A stretch of 64,000 nucleotides of DNA from Haliclona indistincta (GCA_964017065.1 OZ024783.1:8631367-8695366), one strand, 5' to 3'; positions 11,301-23,400 are shown, counted from the stretch's first letter. Translations and numbers: made by a program. The notes: a model not told the origin generated them from the sequence alone.

Positions 11301-14300
11301 TGGAACTACTTCCAAATAAAAGACATCTGAGACAAGGCTTGAATGTGGGAGACTGTTTAGAATGAGTTCACTAAACAGTAAAACAGTGAATGTTTTCTGT
11401 TCACTGTTTAGAGGTTAACCCTTTAATTACTAAATTATCTTGCTGAAATTTTAACCTCGTAAATGCTGACCACTTCTCTTGTGAATATCTCGTGTGTCTT
11501 TTGTGCTACTGGTCTCAAATTTGCGTCCTTTTACGCCAGTGAGTAGCCGCAATTGCCCACACTCAAGTCAGTCAATATGCCCCTCCCACTTCGAAAGTGA
11601 AGCCGATAAAGTGCAACGACCTCGTCAAATTTTGCTCAAAGTTAGTGCTTTGGGGCTGGATACTGAAAAGTACACACAACTAGCAGTGGTTTTGGTGAGT
11701 GGTCCAGATCATAGAGAATGCACGAAAATGTGTTTCCGAGCACCCTGAAGCCATAAAATGTCCAAATTTTCTTGGCAGCCATTTTGTTTTTCCTAAAATG
11801 TTGTGAAATTTGAACTGAAGCCATAGAAATGCCGAAGCCGGTACGTTTAGCGCAGGGGGCGCGCCGAAAACCGGTCAATTTTTTGCGGTTATTTGTATTC
11901 TTCAATTTGGCTCAATTTTGGGATATTTTAGCACTTTTTCATAAAGTTATGGTGTCTGAAGTACGTATGTCGCCAAATGGCGACAATAGGGGTTAAAGGG
12001 TTAAACTGTACAGCAGTTTTGCAATTGAAATACTAGAAATACGTCAACCGTAGAGAATAAACCGTATTCAACTGTGTATTAATGTAATAAACCTTCCAAA
12101 TACGGCACAGATTACTCTTTAAATTGTTGTGGCTGTTGCCAGAACCAATACAACTGCCATATTGTAGACTTTGGGGACAGAAAACCTTAATGGAGATGAA
12201 TTCTATTGTGTCCTTAATCAGAGGAGGTTGGCCACGCGTCATACTTACACGCACGATCACATGACATTGAAATAGCAAAGAGCCCCGCCCACCGATGCTG
12301 CAGCAGAGCTACTGGTAGTCCAGCTACAGTCAGTGCTATGCGAATGGAGACCAAATGTACACGAGGCTGTCCACGAGTGATGTAGAACTGCTGCTAGCAG
12401 TGATTGAATGCTGTAGCCTTGACTGGCGGTAGGCTGTGCTCAGTATGCTGTACGACTGTTATAAGCGGTCCTACAATAATGTTGGCAAGCTCCAATGCTG
12501 TTTCAAATGCTCACAGCGTTCCTTCGGCGCTCATGGTCACCGTAGACCATCTTCTGCTTCTTCCCAATGTTTCACAGTGTGGCAACCAAAACGGCCAAGC
12601 CGAACCAAGCCTCCTGAAATACGACCTTCTTTTGGTCGGTTAACAACTTCTTGAACGCTTACAAACAGTTTCGCTCTGTCCTTCGCCTCCAACTAGTTGC
12701 AAATCAGCAAATTCATATAATATGAATAAATTCATGAGGTTCCAAAAGGTTCGAAAAAGTCTATTAATTTAAGTTATTCATGTTGTCACATGAACTCGGC
12801 CTACGCATTGCATACGTAGAAATGATGATCGATGACGCGTGGCCAACCTCCTCTGGTCCTTAATCAGAGCATATCAAATGAGTCAAAGGTTTTTAAATCC
12901 TTGCTATAGAAACATGCAGTTATAAGGCTGTTTGTAGTATTGTCTATATTCATACATCTCAACACAATTAATTTAAACAAACAATGCTATTACCTCGTTT
13001 CCTAGCAACCTGATAAGGTAGTCATGTGACTTGGTAGCATCAGCCATTCTCTCCTGGCTATCTTCTTCTCTCTCTTTCTCATCTCGCTGGGCAAAGGAGG
13101 TCAAGATGAACACCATGGAGACGTCAAGGCAAGGCTGCACTAGCTCGGATAATGGCTGCCCACATAGTGCAGCAATAGAGTCGAGGGTCTCTGTTCTTCC
13201 TGAGGCTATTAAATAAGGTATGATCTTTGACGAATATGTTCTGGAAGTGAAAAATGACAAATGCAAAGTGCAAAAAGCAAACTACACCATGCATACCATT
13301 GCTGTGTTATAAAGTGACAGTTTGAGAACAATAAAGGCAATGATAGCCACAGACAACTCTGTTGTTGTGCGCAATTGCAACAGCTTATGATCATGATCGT
13401 GTGAATTTGATACAACTTTGCTGCTACAGTTGTAAATGAGCAGCTACTAACAGCTATTCTATACCTGTAGAATTCTTTTAAAGATGGCTGCTCCAGTAAG
13501 CAGTATGGGAACTTGTCCATATCGCCTTCGTCAAGCCATCTGCAAACTAGTTCGCTTAGCATCCCCTCAAGGAAAACCAGAGGCGATGAGTAGCCGAGAT
13601 AAGACGCTGTGCGTTGAACCACCTGGAACAGAACAAGTCATGTGGTAACAAACACATGTCATGATAATGTAACACAAAACACAAGTCATGCATACCCTAT
13701 AGCGGGTAATTTTGGCGAGAGGAAACTTTGGCGAATTTGGCGAATTGTCAAGCATTCGCCAAAATCTGCTTTTTTGGTATATGAGAGTGAGGCACTTGAC
13801 GCCAAAATTAAATTCACCAAAACACAAAATCTGGATCATTCGCCAAAATTTTGACCCTCCAAAATTACCCGCTATACGGTACAAGCGGAAATCAAAATAG
13901 CTGTGATTGATACATTATACTGTCAATCAAACACACAAAATTTGAACAGTAACCTACCTTGGAGACCATGCTGGCCTCGATATGACTCTGACCAACAGCT
14001 GATACCAACACTGACATGACCCTTCTCTCACACACTGGGGAGACACACGCCATGCTCTGAAGAGTAGCCATCATACTAGCCAGCCTGTTCACTGACTCAT
14101 CTTCAGTACTAATCTCATCCAAGTCAGCCTAGAGAAGGGTGAGTGAGTGGGTGAGTGAGTGAGTGAGTGAGTGAGTGAGTGAGTGAGTGAGTGAGTGAGT
14201 GGGTGAGTGAGTGAGTGAGAGCGTGAGAGAGTGAGAGAGTGTGAAAGTGAGAGAGTGTGAGAGTGAGTGAGTGAGTGAGTGAGTGAGTGAGTGAGTGAGT

Positions 14301-17300
14301 GAGTGAGTGAGTGAGTGAGTGAGTGAACAGTAGACCAGCTAAAATCCACTGTGTGATACTAACCTGGACCATATATGCAGCTTTCAATGATTCCTTAACT
14401 TCTTCCAGAAGCTTCTCTTGTTCATTACTAGCTAACTGGGGTCCAGCTCCCTCTCCTCGCAGACGAAGGAGTACAATAATCTCTCTAGCAAGGTGCATTC
14501 TTATTCCATGATCGCTGTCATTGAGCATCTTAGTGATAATCTTCCTCAGAGACAGTTTACTATCCTCCTCTGACTCTACATGTGTTGATACCATATTTTC
14601 ATGAGTTCCACAAATTTACTTACCTTTCTTCCTCTTTTTTCTTGACACTAGTAATTCGATGTTATATTTGAAACAAAACTTCTGCAGAGCAACAAGAACA
14701 TTGATGAAACCGTGTCTGACCGGAACTGGTAGACTACCATCGCAATGCAAGCTCCTGAACAATCAAGAAGAGAGTAAAAGTTCAAACATGAATGGGAAAT
14801 ATAACATTTAACATGCACGAGAGAATGAGAGAAAAAAGTGATCAAGAAAACAATTTGCACAAAAACAACAGTACCACGCCACAAGCAAACTTATCCGGGA
14901 CTAGAGATCAACACAACAATAGCAACAGTAGGATGTCAGGGTGGAATCTTTGTTGCCCTCAATAGTTAGTACTCTAGCGCTAATAGTTAGTACTCTAGTA
15001 CTAATAGTTAGTACTCTAGCACTAATAGTTAGTACTCTAGCACTAGTAGTTAGTACTCTAGTACTAATAGTTAGTACTCTAGTACTAATAGTTAGTACTC
15101 TAGTACTAATAGTTAGTACTCTAGTACTAATAGTTAGTACTCTAGTACTAATAGTTAGTACTCTAGTACTAATAGTTAGTACTTTGGGGCTGGCTACTGA
15201 AAAGTACATACAAGTAGCAGTGGTTTTGGTGAGTGTAAAACTAGACTCTGAAAAACATTTTACTGACTCTTGCTTTGCAGTTAAATTATTGCATTTCAAG
15301 AGACAAAATTGTACTTATACCATACTAAGACTATTCTGACCAATCAGATTATGCTATTTGAGGGATATAACGGGTCGTATTTCCCTCCGCGTCACGTGCC
15401 CAAGATCAGAACAGCCTTTAGCATGGTACAAGTAAGTTATATCACATTTTGGCAGGAAGTATGACCCGTTATATTCCGCTAACGTGGGATATAACCTACA
15501 CTTATAAAATAGTGCTTATATGGTCTACTGTCCTTCTCTACTCACCAGAAACCTGTCACAATGCTGTGACATATCGAGAGAGGCTCCCTAGAGTCAGTGG
15601 GCGGAGCAAACGGTTGCCTAGCGTCAGCAGCAGTGACAGCTGGCACGATCAGAGGTACAATGGAGGTGAGAAGATCCAGACAACACTTGTAGACAGCATG
15701 ATTACGCTTGTGGACAGACAAGATAGTTCTGTAAAATAAGAGAGGTGAATATATGTAATCAATGTAAAATAAATAGGCGACTGTAGCACATGCAAGAGTT
15801 ACCGTATAGTGGGGAAATTGCATGGTCGTGAATTTCAGGTTATTCGCAAAAATCTTATCCGTGAATGTCTTGTTTCATTTAACAAAATAGGCTGATTCGC
15901 AAAACTATTATTCGCAAAATGCTCTACCTCGCGCATTCGCGAAATTTTCTTTGGCAAAAATGTCCCATTGTCCATATTACAGACGTTTTTCGTTAAAGTA
16001 CAAACGGCAAATTATTATTTGTTTTACTACCCTGCGATATTTTTCAAGTTGTAAGCTCCTTGAAATGATAAGCTGACAGTATACAGAGTGTTTTGTGTAC
16101 AGTGGAACTTCTCTAAGGAGGACACCATTGGGACCAACAAAATTGTCTACTATAGAGAGGGTATCCTCTGGTCAGGGGTTTATCATACATTATTATTTGG
16201 GAAAAGTAAGTGTCCATTATAGAGAGGGTGTCCTCTAGAGAGGGGTGTCCGCTGTATAACACTGACCTGAGAGATTCCAGTACAATGGAGAGAGCATAAG
16301 ATGAGATTTTGGGACACTTTTCAATAAGATCACCACAAATTTGCAGCGCCTGCATGAAGTGGAGTTATTTCAAAACAGTACATGTATGTATACTACAGGA
16401 TTGCATGAACATTACTTAATCTCACCATTTGAATATTCTTCGGTTGTGTCAATGCAACTTCCTGCAAAAATATGAAACCATGAACAAAAATAGGAAAGAC
16501 TGTAGCATAATTATAGAGGCTATGACTACTGCTAGTAGACTACTCACATCAGCTTGCAGTATCTTGTTGATGGTAGACCAGGCATCCATTGTGTGACCAG
16601 CTATAACACACTCCATGTCCTCCTCGCTGTCCCCATCGCTGGGTGGACTGGTGCCCATACCGGCACAATGCCACAGGGTCAGGAACCGGGTCGCCTCAAG
16701 CTGACAGAGAGCTCGTTCGCTGAGCAACGAAGGATTGATGATATCAAGTGGACCTGAGAATCAAAAGTGGACAGAAAATAGTGACCAAAACAGTCAAGGA
16801 ATGGAACACAGTAGATACCAAAGTACACGATCATATTCAAGGTAAGTGGTACAGTAGAGGACAAAATAATAGAGAGTTTAAGATAATGGTGAATGATTGT
16901 GACGTCACACAATCGACCACACCTTTGTAAATTTCACCGTTTCACGGTGAAATACAGCGTTTGTCACGGCTGGAGACCCATTTCACCACCTTACGTTGAA
17001 TGTTTTTAGCTTTGGTTCTTTGGCTCTTTATATCTCACCGTTTAGTTCTTCCAGGTATCTATGCGCTTTGCAAGGACCTAGTTTTAGCTTGGTACTCTTA
17101 ACTTAAACCTTGGTACTCTTGGTACTTTTAACCTTATTAAATTTTTGTCCTCTACTATAGTGTGCATTACTGACCATTAGCTGTGGTGGGTGTGTCACTG
17201 CTCTCTGATGGTATGCTGTCTACCAGGTCCATGTCGTCATCAAATGAGTTGCTACTGCTGTTATAAGAGTTGAAACTGAACGTGCTACTGACAATGGAGC

Positions 17301-17968
17301 CAGGCTGGATACTGGATGCTGTCCACTGGAGGAAGAAGACAAAGTGAACAGGTGAACAACAGTGCAACAAACTTCAAAATCTGGTCCCAACTAGCAAGGA
17401 TGCTCAAATACATAGACATGACCTAAAGGCATATCCACACTACAAAACGGTTTCAATATTATTCGCATTGACTCTGATTCGGATCAAAGTGATTCAAGCC
17501 ACATCGAGCACGTCCAAACTAGAACAGTATCAAGCAGATTCGAAAAAGCTAGAGAAACTAGTCTGGTCACGTACAAGCACAAGCCTGATGTGTCCTACAC
17601 CTTGTTACCTTGTTTTATTTCCAGCATACACTAGGGCAGTCTTAGTCAGCGCTCAAGTTAGCTGTCTTCACAAAGCACTTTACGTGATCGAAGCCATACC
17701 CAAATACGCATTCAATCAGAATGCGATCCGGTTCAAAAATTGTGCTCAGTGATGACGGAGCCAAAACCGCATTGAACACTGTTTCAATGCGCGGTGGAAC
17801 GCCAGTGTGGATACGCCATAAATCATGTACTGCCATGAATACAGCTTGATTTTCTCTCATGAAAGGCGTTCCTTTATTCAACATTGTGTTTACCTTTCCT
17901 GTTGCTATGGAAGCGATGCACTCCAGAAGGGCATTTGGAATGTACGATTGTAGTATACACTTGACAAC
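8378..17968 (-). CDS. ATM: ATM serine/threonine kinase, N-terminal-half exons (helical solenoid), separated from the C-terminal half
   Basis: Fifteen minus-strand exons join with consistent phases into 2509 coding bases (836 codons plus 1 nt): 17968-17894, 17325-17175, 16753-16548, 16461-16426, 16349-16267, 15728-15546, 14754-14624, 14575-14364, 14128-13958, 13622-13465, 13240-12994, 11266-11027, 10035-9742, 9089-8928, 8537-8378. The product aligns by eye with the middle of vertebrate ATM: IGDFVVELLVRLYETPSSSS, then KRLFLAYSLFVNLVCQELKT with TGLAGTVRFVVMDIVHSVI, then VLGLLEYLMDHC with LLDPFPSQ, then EIERFLSLWHHKDS with SVEGLRCLRSIL. This part forms the HEAT-type solenoid that binds partners such as the MRN complex. 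About 750 residues at the N-terminus are missing, and perhaps 25 residues between exons 10035-9742 and 9089-8928. The last exon ends with one base (phase 1), matching the exon at 46375 on the plus strand. Introns hold many miniature transposons. Confidence 0.88.
10145..10336. mobile_element. Miniature inverted-repeat element in ATM intron
   Basis: The ends TTTAGACCATACC(ACG)TGACTTT and AAAGTCACGCGGTATGGTCTAAA are inverted, with ACCAATC/GATTGGT also mirrored. The interior repeats TTAATGCACAC and TTATTAACGCAC. No coding frame. Confidence 0.75.
11415..12004 (+). mobile_element. piggyBac-type miniature element, copy 1 (ATM intron)
   Basis: Begins TTAA-CCCTTTAA and ends TTAAAGGG-TTAA, so it is flanked by the TTAA target typical of piggyBac elements. 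A second copy in the same orientation with nearly the same sequence lies at 35860-36451. The short reading frames inside it are shared by both copies only because the repeat is shared, so I do not call them genes. Confidence 0.8.
12219..12855. mobile_element. MULE-like miniature transposon with 9-bp target duplication (ATM intron)
   Basis: Terminal repeats CAGAGGAGGTTGGCCACGCG (12219 onward) and the complement ending at 12855 are perfect for more than 20 bp. GTCCTTAAT flanks both ends (12210-12218 and 12856-12864). The 637-bp interior has only short overlapping frames. It sits in the intron between ATM exons 13240-12994 and 11266-11027. Confidence 0.85.
13698..13876. mobile_element. Miniature inverted-repeat element with TA borders (ATM intron)
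   Basis: The ends TATAGCGGGTAATTTTGG and CCAAAATTACCCGCTATA are perfect complements, and the interior contains repeated TTGGCGAA motifs in both directions. TA borders suggest a Tc1/mariner-type mover. A weaker relative with TTCGCAAAA/TTCGCGAAA motifs may lie at about 15802-15975. Confidence 0.75.
14137..14328. repeat. GTGA/GAGT microsatellite filling an ATM intron
   Basis: Nearly pure GTGA repeats, interrupted in the middle by GAGAGTGTGA variants, occupy most of the short intron between ATM exons 14575-14364 and 14128-13958. The repeat yields a spurious THSLTHSL reading frame on the minus strand. Confidence 0.9.
14960..15185 (+). repeat. 21-bp minisatellite derived from a piggyBac-type miniature element
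   Basis: About eleven copies of AGTTAGTACTCTAGTACTAAT with small variants (TAGC/TAGT). The array runs straight into TTTGGGGCTGGCTACTGAAA with GTACAT and GCAGTGGTTTTGG, sequence also found inside the piggyBac-type elements at 11415-12004 and 35860-36451. It lies in an ATM intron. Confidence 0.85.
16100..16254. mobile_element. Tc1/mariner-type miniature element (ATM intron)
   Basis: Starts TA-CAGTGGAACTTCTC and ends GGGGTGTCCGCTG-TA. Internal GAGAGGGT(G/A)TCCTCT blocks are repeated. The TA borders and CAGTGG-type end are characteristic of mariner-derived miniature elements. Confidence 0.6.
17428..17817. mobile_element. Possible miniature element with imperfect terminal repeats (ATM intron)
   Basis: GGCATATCCACACT at the left and AGTGTGGATACGCC at the right are inverted with one mismatch. 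There is no transposase frame and no certain target duplication. It lies between ATM exons 17968-17894 and 17325-17175. Confidence 0.5.
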
Positions 17969-18324
17969 CTGCATGATAGCAACAATTTACAATATTATTA
18001 TACAACACTAAGATGAGTATATGCATGTAAAGTGGAGTGACTACATGCATGTAAAGTGAAGGTTCATTTGAGTGATAAACGTTGTATAGATTAACCCATG
18101 GCTATATAGGGGTACGCAATATAACAGAGAGTGGATTTTACACAGTGAGCTTTAAAAAACAGTCGAAATTCTGCCTAAATAGCAGAGATGGCCGTTTGGT
18201 CAAGTCCTGCTCTGACATTATTGTCAAACGTGAATAAAATTAATTATTAACGTCGAGTGCCATACCCATTAATTACTGTACACATAATACGTTACGGCCA
18301 ACTGTCGCGCGTGTTCTGTTAGCT

Positions 18325-19420
18325 ATGTCGTCTACTAGCAATAAGAGACCAACTGGCCAGTTACATCGTCCTCAAACAAGAGAAGGAAAATCACCCTTGC
18401 TACTTATAACAAGTGGCGACAGCAATTTGAGAAAGAACATGGCTTGATGTCGTGGCTGCGATGTGAGACGAGTAAGAACGACGATCGTGTGAACATGCTA
18501 TGGTGTGAGGAATGTAGGCTGCCATCACTAGACTGAAGAACTTACCCAGAGCCTGGATTTCTGGCTCATGCAACCAAAAAACCAGTAACATAATCGATCA
18601 TGCTGTGGTAGAACTCCGTGATTTGTTCTATTCTGATTGGTTGTAATCTTGCATATCATTACATGATTTGTACTTACGGTTTTGCATTTCTGTAATAACA
18701 TTGTTCCATGGTCTCATTCACTGAATACTGACCCTAACTTACGCTACACATGCTACCAGCGAACAGCATAAGGTTGCCATGGTATGTATCACCACTGCTA
18801 CAGCAAAGGCATTGGACCAGCCGGTGACCAGCTATTCACCGGTCGCACGTAGTCTCCTCGTGATGGATGAGGCAGTCCAGCAGCGCATGGAGCAGAAATT
18901 TGACATTTGCTACGTCTTAGCTAAAGAGAGCATGAGCTTCAACAAATACACAATTGTGCACGAGCTGGAAGAGCGTCATGGGGTGGATTTAGGTTTTGCT
19001 TACAAGACTGATGTTTCTGCAAAGGTGTTCACCCACTATATAGCTGAGAGTCAATGCCAGAGTTTCTATGAGAGCCTAACACAGTCCAACTTCTACAGCT
19101 TTCTGATGGATGGCTCAACAGATGCTGGGAATGTGGAGGATGAGCTTGTGCTGGTACAGTACTGTATCCAGAATGATGCTGCTCAAGAAACCAGATCCAG
19201 TTTCCGATTCCTCTCTAGTTCCAACTAAAGCTGATGCTACTGGGTTAATCAAGTGTGCTGGAAATGCTCTGGGATAGACAACATCCTGGACATCATCACT
19301 TACACTTTGCTCATTAATATTTAAGACCAGCACGGGCAAGATGTCTCGGAGTTGACCTTGAACATCTCAAGAAGTGAGACACGGCTCAGACCCGGCTGAA
19401 TCTTCATCCGCTACACAGTC
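18325..19420 (+). pseudogene. ZNF862-like, hAT-derived gene fragment
   Basis: An N-terminal piece at about 18325-18535 reads MSSTSN, then after a frame change KITLATYNKWRQQFEKEHG with NMLWCEECRL, a zinc-finger-like start. A second open piece at 18779-19225 reads VARSLLVMDEAVQQRMEQKF, DICYVLAKESMSFNKYT, ELEERHGVDLGFAYKTD, FLMDGSTDAGNVEDELVLVQ and ends with another frame change, after which VPTKADATGLIKCAGNAL continues until a stop near 19275. This is the order seen in ZNF862/zinc-finger-hAT proteins of animals. Several frame breaks and the missing C-terminal half make it a pseudogene. It sits where the missing upstream ATM exons would be expected. Confidence 0.7.
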
Positions 19421-20003
19421 CTTGTTCACATTCCATAAAGGACATGCTTTTTTACTGTGAGGTCCACCATGAATACCGTTGAATTTATGGGAGCAATTAA
19501 TTAAGTATATCCTGCGGGTGGACTCACTTGTTCATTCAACAATGTACAGCTAATTTGGCTAAATCAATATTACCAGTTGAAAGAGAGGGAGATGTGCTTC
19601 CTACCTGAAAAATATGCGGTCAAAAGGGTAGTATTTGTTAAGTTGTTTACGGCTGTTGTTGATTTTGATTATTATGCCACACGGTAGTCGTGGCATATTT
19701 AGGGTTGGCACAAAAACAAGATGGCGGATACACCAGATTGAAAACAAGTTAATCGTGTATTTCTCTCCTCTCGTAAAATCTCACAGTATTTTAATCATTT
19801 GGTGTTCATGCTGATGGGTAAGCGTTTGCAATGAGTCCATTAAGTCCGTCAAGAAAACATGTTGGTACAACAAAAAAAAACAAAAATATGGCGTCTCGTC
19901 AGGAGGCAAAATTACGGCACACTGATATCTTCGTCGCATGGGCGTTTCAAGCAATTTGAGGCGTCTTAGACGATTTTTTCAATGCCAAAGAGACCTTTAG
20001 TAA
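19421..20003. other. Intergenic up to the assembly gap
   Basis: No supported gene. A short palindrome TATGCCACACGGTAGTCGTGGCATA is interrupted by only a few bases (near 19672-19697). Confidence 0.4.
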
Positions 20004-20203
20004 NNNNNNNNNNNNNNNNNNNNNNNNNNNNNNNNNNNNNNNNNNNNNNNNNNNNNNNNNNNNNNNNNNNNNNNNNNNNNNNNNNNNNNNNNNNNNNNNN
20101 NNNNNNNNNNNNNNNNNNNNNNNNNNNNNNNNNNNNNNNNNNNNNNNNNNNNNNNNNNNNNNNNNNNNNNNNNNNNNNNNNNNNNNNNNNNNNNNNNNNN
20201 NNN
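20004..20203. other. Assembly gap (200 N)
   Basis: Exactly 200 unresolved bases. The right lip consists of tandem copies of CAGCACCACATTCGC, so the missing sequence probably includes more of this 15-bp repeat; a round 200 may be a placeholder rather than a measured length. Confidence 0.95.
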
Positions 20204-20390
20204 CAGCACCACATTCGCCAGCACCACATTCGTAGAAGCCATACATCAACATTTTTGTGGTTAGTGGTACATACGAGCTCAATTACGAAGACGCAGTTAG
20301 CGCAGCCATTGCGCTCGACGTCATCGAGTCTCGAGGCTAGACTAGCCGCCATGCAGAGCAGTCAGAGAGCAGCGGGCCAGCGCCTGTGAG
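20204..20390 (-). other. Possible 5' fragment of a second BEL-like gag region
   Basis: Read on the minus strand from an ATG at 20352, this gives MAASLASRLDDVERNGCANC and runs into the 15-bp repeat GAATGTGGTGCTGGC at the gap. The same doubled 15-mer stands at 30378-30406, exactly where the gag frame of the BEL element begins. It may therefore be the start of another copy truncated by the gap. Evidence is only the shared repeat and frame. Confidence 0.35.
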
Positions 20391-20559
20391 TCAGTACTAT
20401 ACCTGTACAGCATGTAGGCCTATTGGTAGTGCTCTATTCTCTGCCAGCGTCTCAAGTTATCCACTATACATTTGTATCTTGTCACGCTGCTTATTGTTAC
20501 TTACTGGGTGTGGCACTGAATCAGTAGACTATGCAATAACTGACCAATTTCTACATGTG

Positions 20560-22490
20560 AGTTCCTTCTAGAGGTGCATGTCAAATCTCATTTTCTCTCT
20601 TTCTGGGTGTTTCCTGGACCCAGCAATAAGAGTTTGTACATTGATATTTACCGATAACGACACACTCCGCCTTATTGCTGGGTGTGGCAATGACTGACCA
20701 ATTTCTACATGTGAGTTTCTTCTTTGGGTACATGTGATGATTTCAAATCCCATTTTCTATCCTTCTAGGTGTTTCCTGGACCCAGCAATAAGAGTTGGTA
20801 CGTTGAAATTTAGCCATAACAGCACGCTCTGCTTTATTGCTGGGCGTGGCAATGACTGACCAATTTCTACACGTGAGTTTCTTCTTTGGGTACATGTGAT
20901 GATTTCAAATCTCATTTTCTATCCTTCTAGGTGTTTCCTGGACCCAGCAATAAGAGTTTGTACATTGATAATTACCGATAACAACACTCCGCCTTATTGC
21001 TGGGTGTGGCAATGACTGACCAATTTCTACATGTGAGTTTCTTCTTTGGGTACATGTGATGATTTCAAATCTCATTTTCTATCCTTCTGGGTGTTTCCTG
21101 GACCCAGCAATAAGAGTTTGTACATTGATATTTACCGATAACAACACTCCGCCTTATTGCTGGGTGTGGCAATGACTGACCAATTTCTACATGTGAGTTT
21201 CTTCTTTGGGTACATGTGATGATTTCAAATCCCAATTTCTATCCTTCTAGGTGTTTCCTGGACCCAGCAATAAGAGTTTGTACGTTGAAATTTAGCCATA
21301 ACAGCACGCTCCGCTTTATTTCTGGGCGTGGCAATGACTGACCAATTTCTACATGTGAGTTTCTTCTAGAGGTACATGTGCAGATGTCAAATCTCATTTT
21401 CTATCCTTCTAGGTGTTTCCTGGACCCAGCAATAAGAGTTTGTACATTGATATTTACCGATAACGACACACTCCGCCTTATTGCTGGGTGTGGCAATGAC
21501 TGACCAATTTCTGCATGTCAGTTTCTTCTTTGGGCACATGTGATGATTTCAAATCCCATTTTCTATCCTTCTAGGTGTTTCCTGGACCCAGCAATAAGAG
21601 TTTGTACATTGATATTTACCGATAACAACACTCTCCGCCTTATTGCTGGGTGTGGCAATGACTGACCAATTTCTGCATGTCAGTTTCTTCTTTGGGCACA
21701 TGTGATGATTTCAAATCCCATTTTCTATCCTTCTAGGTGTTTCCTGGACCCAGCAATAAGAGTTTGTACATTGATATTTACCGATAAAAACACTCTCCAC
21801 CTTATTGCTGGGTGTGGCAATGACTGACCAATTTCTACATGTGAGTTTCTTCTTTGGGTACATGTGATGATTTCAAATCCCATTTTCTATCCTTCTAGGT
21901 GTTTCCTGGACCCAGCAATAAGAGTTTGTACATTGATATTTACCGATAACAACACTCCGCCTTATTGCTGGGTGTGGCAATGACTGACCAATTTCTACAT
22001 GTGAGTTTCTTCCTTGGGTACATGTGATGATTTCAAATCCCATTTTCTATCCTTCTAGGTGTTTCCTGGACCCAGCAATAAGAGTTTGTACGTTGATATT
22101 TACCGATAACCACACACTCCGCCTTATTGCTGGGTGTGTCAATGACTGACCAATTTCTACATGTGAGTTTCTTCTTTGGGTACATGTGATGATTTCAAAT
22201 CTCATTTTCTATCCTTCTAGGTGTTTCCAGGATCCAGCAATAAGATTTTGTACGTTGATATTTACCGATAACGACACATTCCGCCTTATTGCTGGGCGTG
22301 GCAATGACTGACCAATTTCTACATGTGAGTTCCTCCTAGAGGTGCATATGCAGATGTCAAATCTCACTTTCTATCCTTCTAGGTGTTTCCTGGACCCAGC
22401 AATAAGAGTTTGTACGTTGAAATTTAGCCATAACAGCACGCTCCGCTTTATTGCTGGGCGTGGCAATGACTGACCAATTTCTACATGTCT
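20560..22490 (+). repeat. ~160-bp tandem satellite array, plus orientation (about 12 units)
   Basis: Units of roughly 160 bp recur about twelve times. Each holds GTTTCCTGGACCCAGCAATA, TACCGATAAC, CCTTATTGCTGGGTGTGGCA and ACTGACCAATTTCTACATGT. Within each unit CCCAGCAATAAG and CTTATTGCTGGG are a 12-bp inverted pair about 40 bases apart, so every unit can form a stem-loop. Units come in subtypes, for example CTTCTTTGGGTACATGTGAT versus CTTCTAGAGGTGCATGTGCA. The first unit is degenerate. The same unit is arrayed in the opposite direction at 27345-29860. Confidence 0.95.
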
Positions 22491-23254
22491 TCTTTTAACT
22501 ATTTCCTATTTTATGCACTGAATCAATCTAATTTTTCGATTATATATTATGGATTGTGCAAACTTGTTCTAAACTGTTGCAGCTGCAGACAGACAACTAA
22601 TATAAATACTGAATCATCTGCTTCAGACTTTCTGGTCTTCATCAGTGCAACGTAGCTTATTAAGCATGATAAATTATTATTATGGTAGCTGCAGCCATTT
22701 AGCTCAGCCTAAAATAGTGGATGGCATGCAGAATACTATAAGTGTGTACTATTATGGCTGCTTTTTGTATATAATTATGTTGAGTAATAATGAGGAGTAC
22801 TATTATGTTTCTAAAGTTCATTATGTGGGTCTTTTGAGTATGCATTATGATAATGACTAGCTATAACTATAGCTAAACTAGTACTATACTCATAGAGCTT
22901 ATGCGAATGATAATGCGCATTGGATAATTATACGGTATGCAATATTGTGGTATGCAGGCAGTCCAGTGGACTAGTGTGATTGTGCATACACGTCACTTAT
23001 AAGAGTTTAAGTGTCCTGGTTTGTACTTGTAAATGTAACGGATGCATTATTATTAATGTGACAGTAGAATGACCTTTGAGTCACACAGGTAAGTTAATAT
23101 AGAGTTCGTAATAATATGGAGTCTGATATTTGAATTATGTCACGTAGTACATGTATTCAACATAATGCTGTGGTGATTATCAATAAGTGATGCATGAGCA
23201 ATAATAATACATACCTGTTTTACAAACAAAGTAAGCAAGCTTCTTCAGATTTTG

Positions 23255-23400
23255 ATAAGATTTTGTACGTTGATATTAATTTTACTGATAGCAACACACT
23301 CCGCCTTATTGCTGGGTGTGGAAATGACTGACCAATTTCTACATGTGAGTTTCTTCTAGAGGTCCATGTGCAGATGTCAAATCTCATTTTATACATAATT
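23255..23400 (+). repeat. Isolated satellite unit
   Basis: One degenerate copy of the 160-bp unit (GATTTTGTACGTTGATATTA, CCGCCTTATTGCTGGGTGTG, ACTGACCAATTTCTACATGT) in plus orientation, about 0.8 kb right of the left array. Confidence 0.85.

Noticed and set aside
14089..14349. THSLTHSL repeat reading frame
   Set aside because: Produced by the GTGA microsatellite in an ATM intron; the exons on either side use proper splice sites.
14901..15339. Leu/Val- and Ser/Thr-rich repeat proteins on both strands
   Set aside because: Both are translations of the 21-bp minisatellite, with no other coding evidence.
18400..19420. ZNF862-like region as a functional host gene
   Set aside because: At least two frame changes and no C-terminal half; no splice pattern restores it.
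20004..20203. Reading frames crossing the gap
   Set aside because: The residues across the gap are unknown (N), so these frames carry no information.
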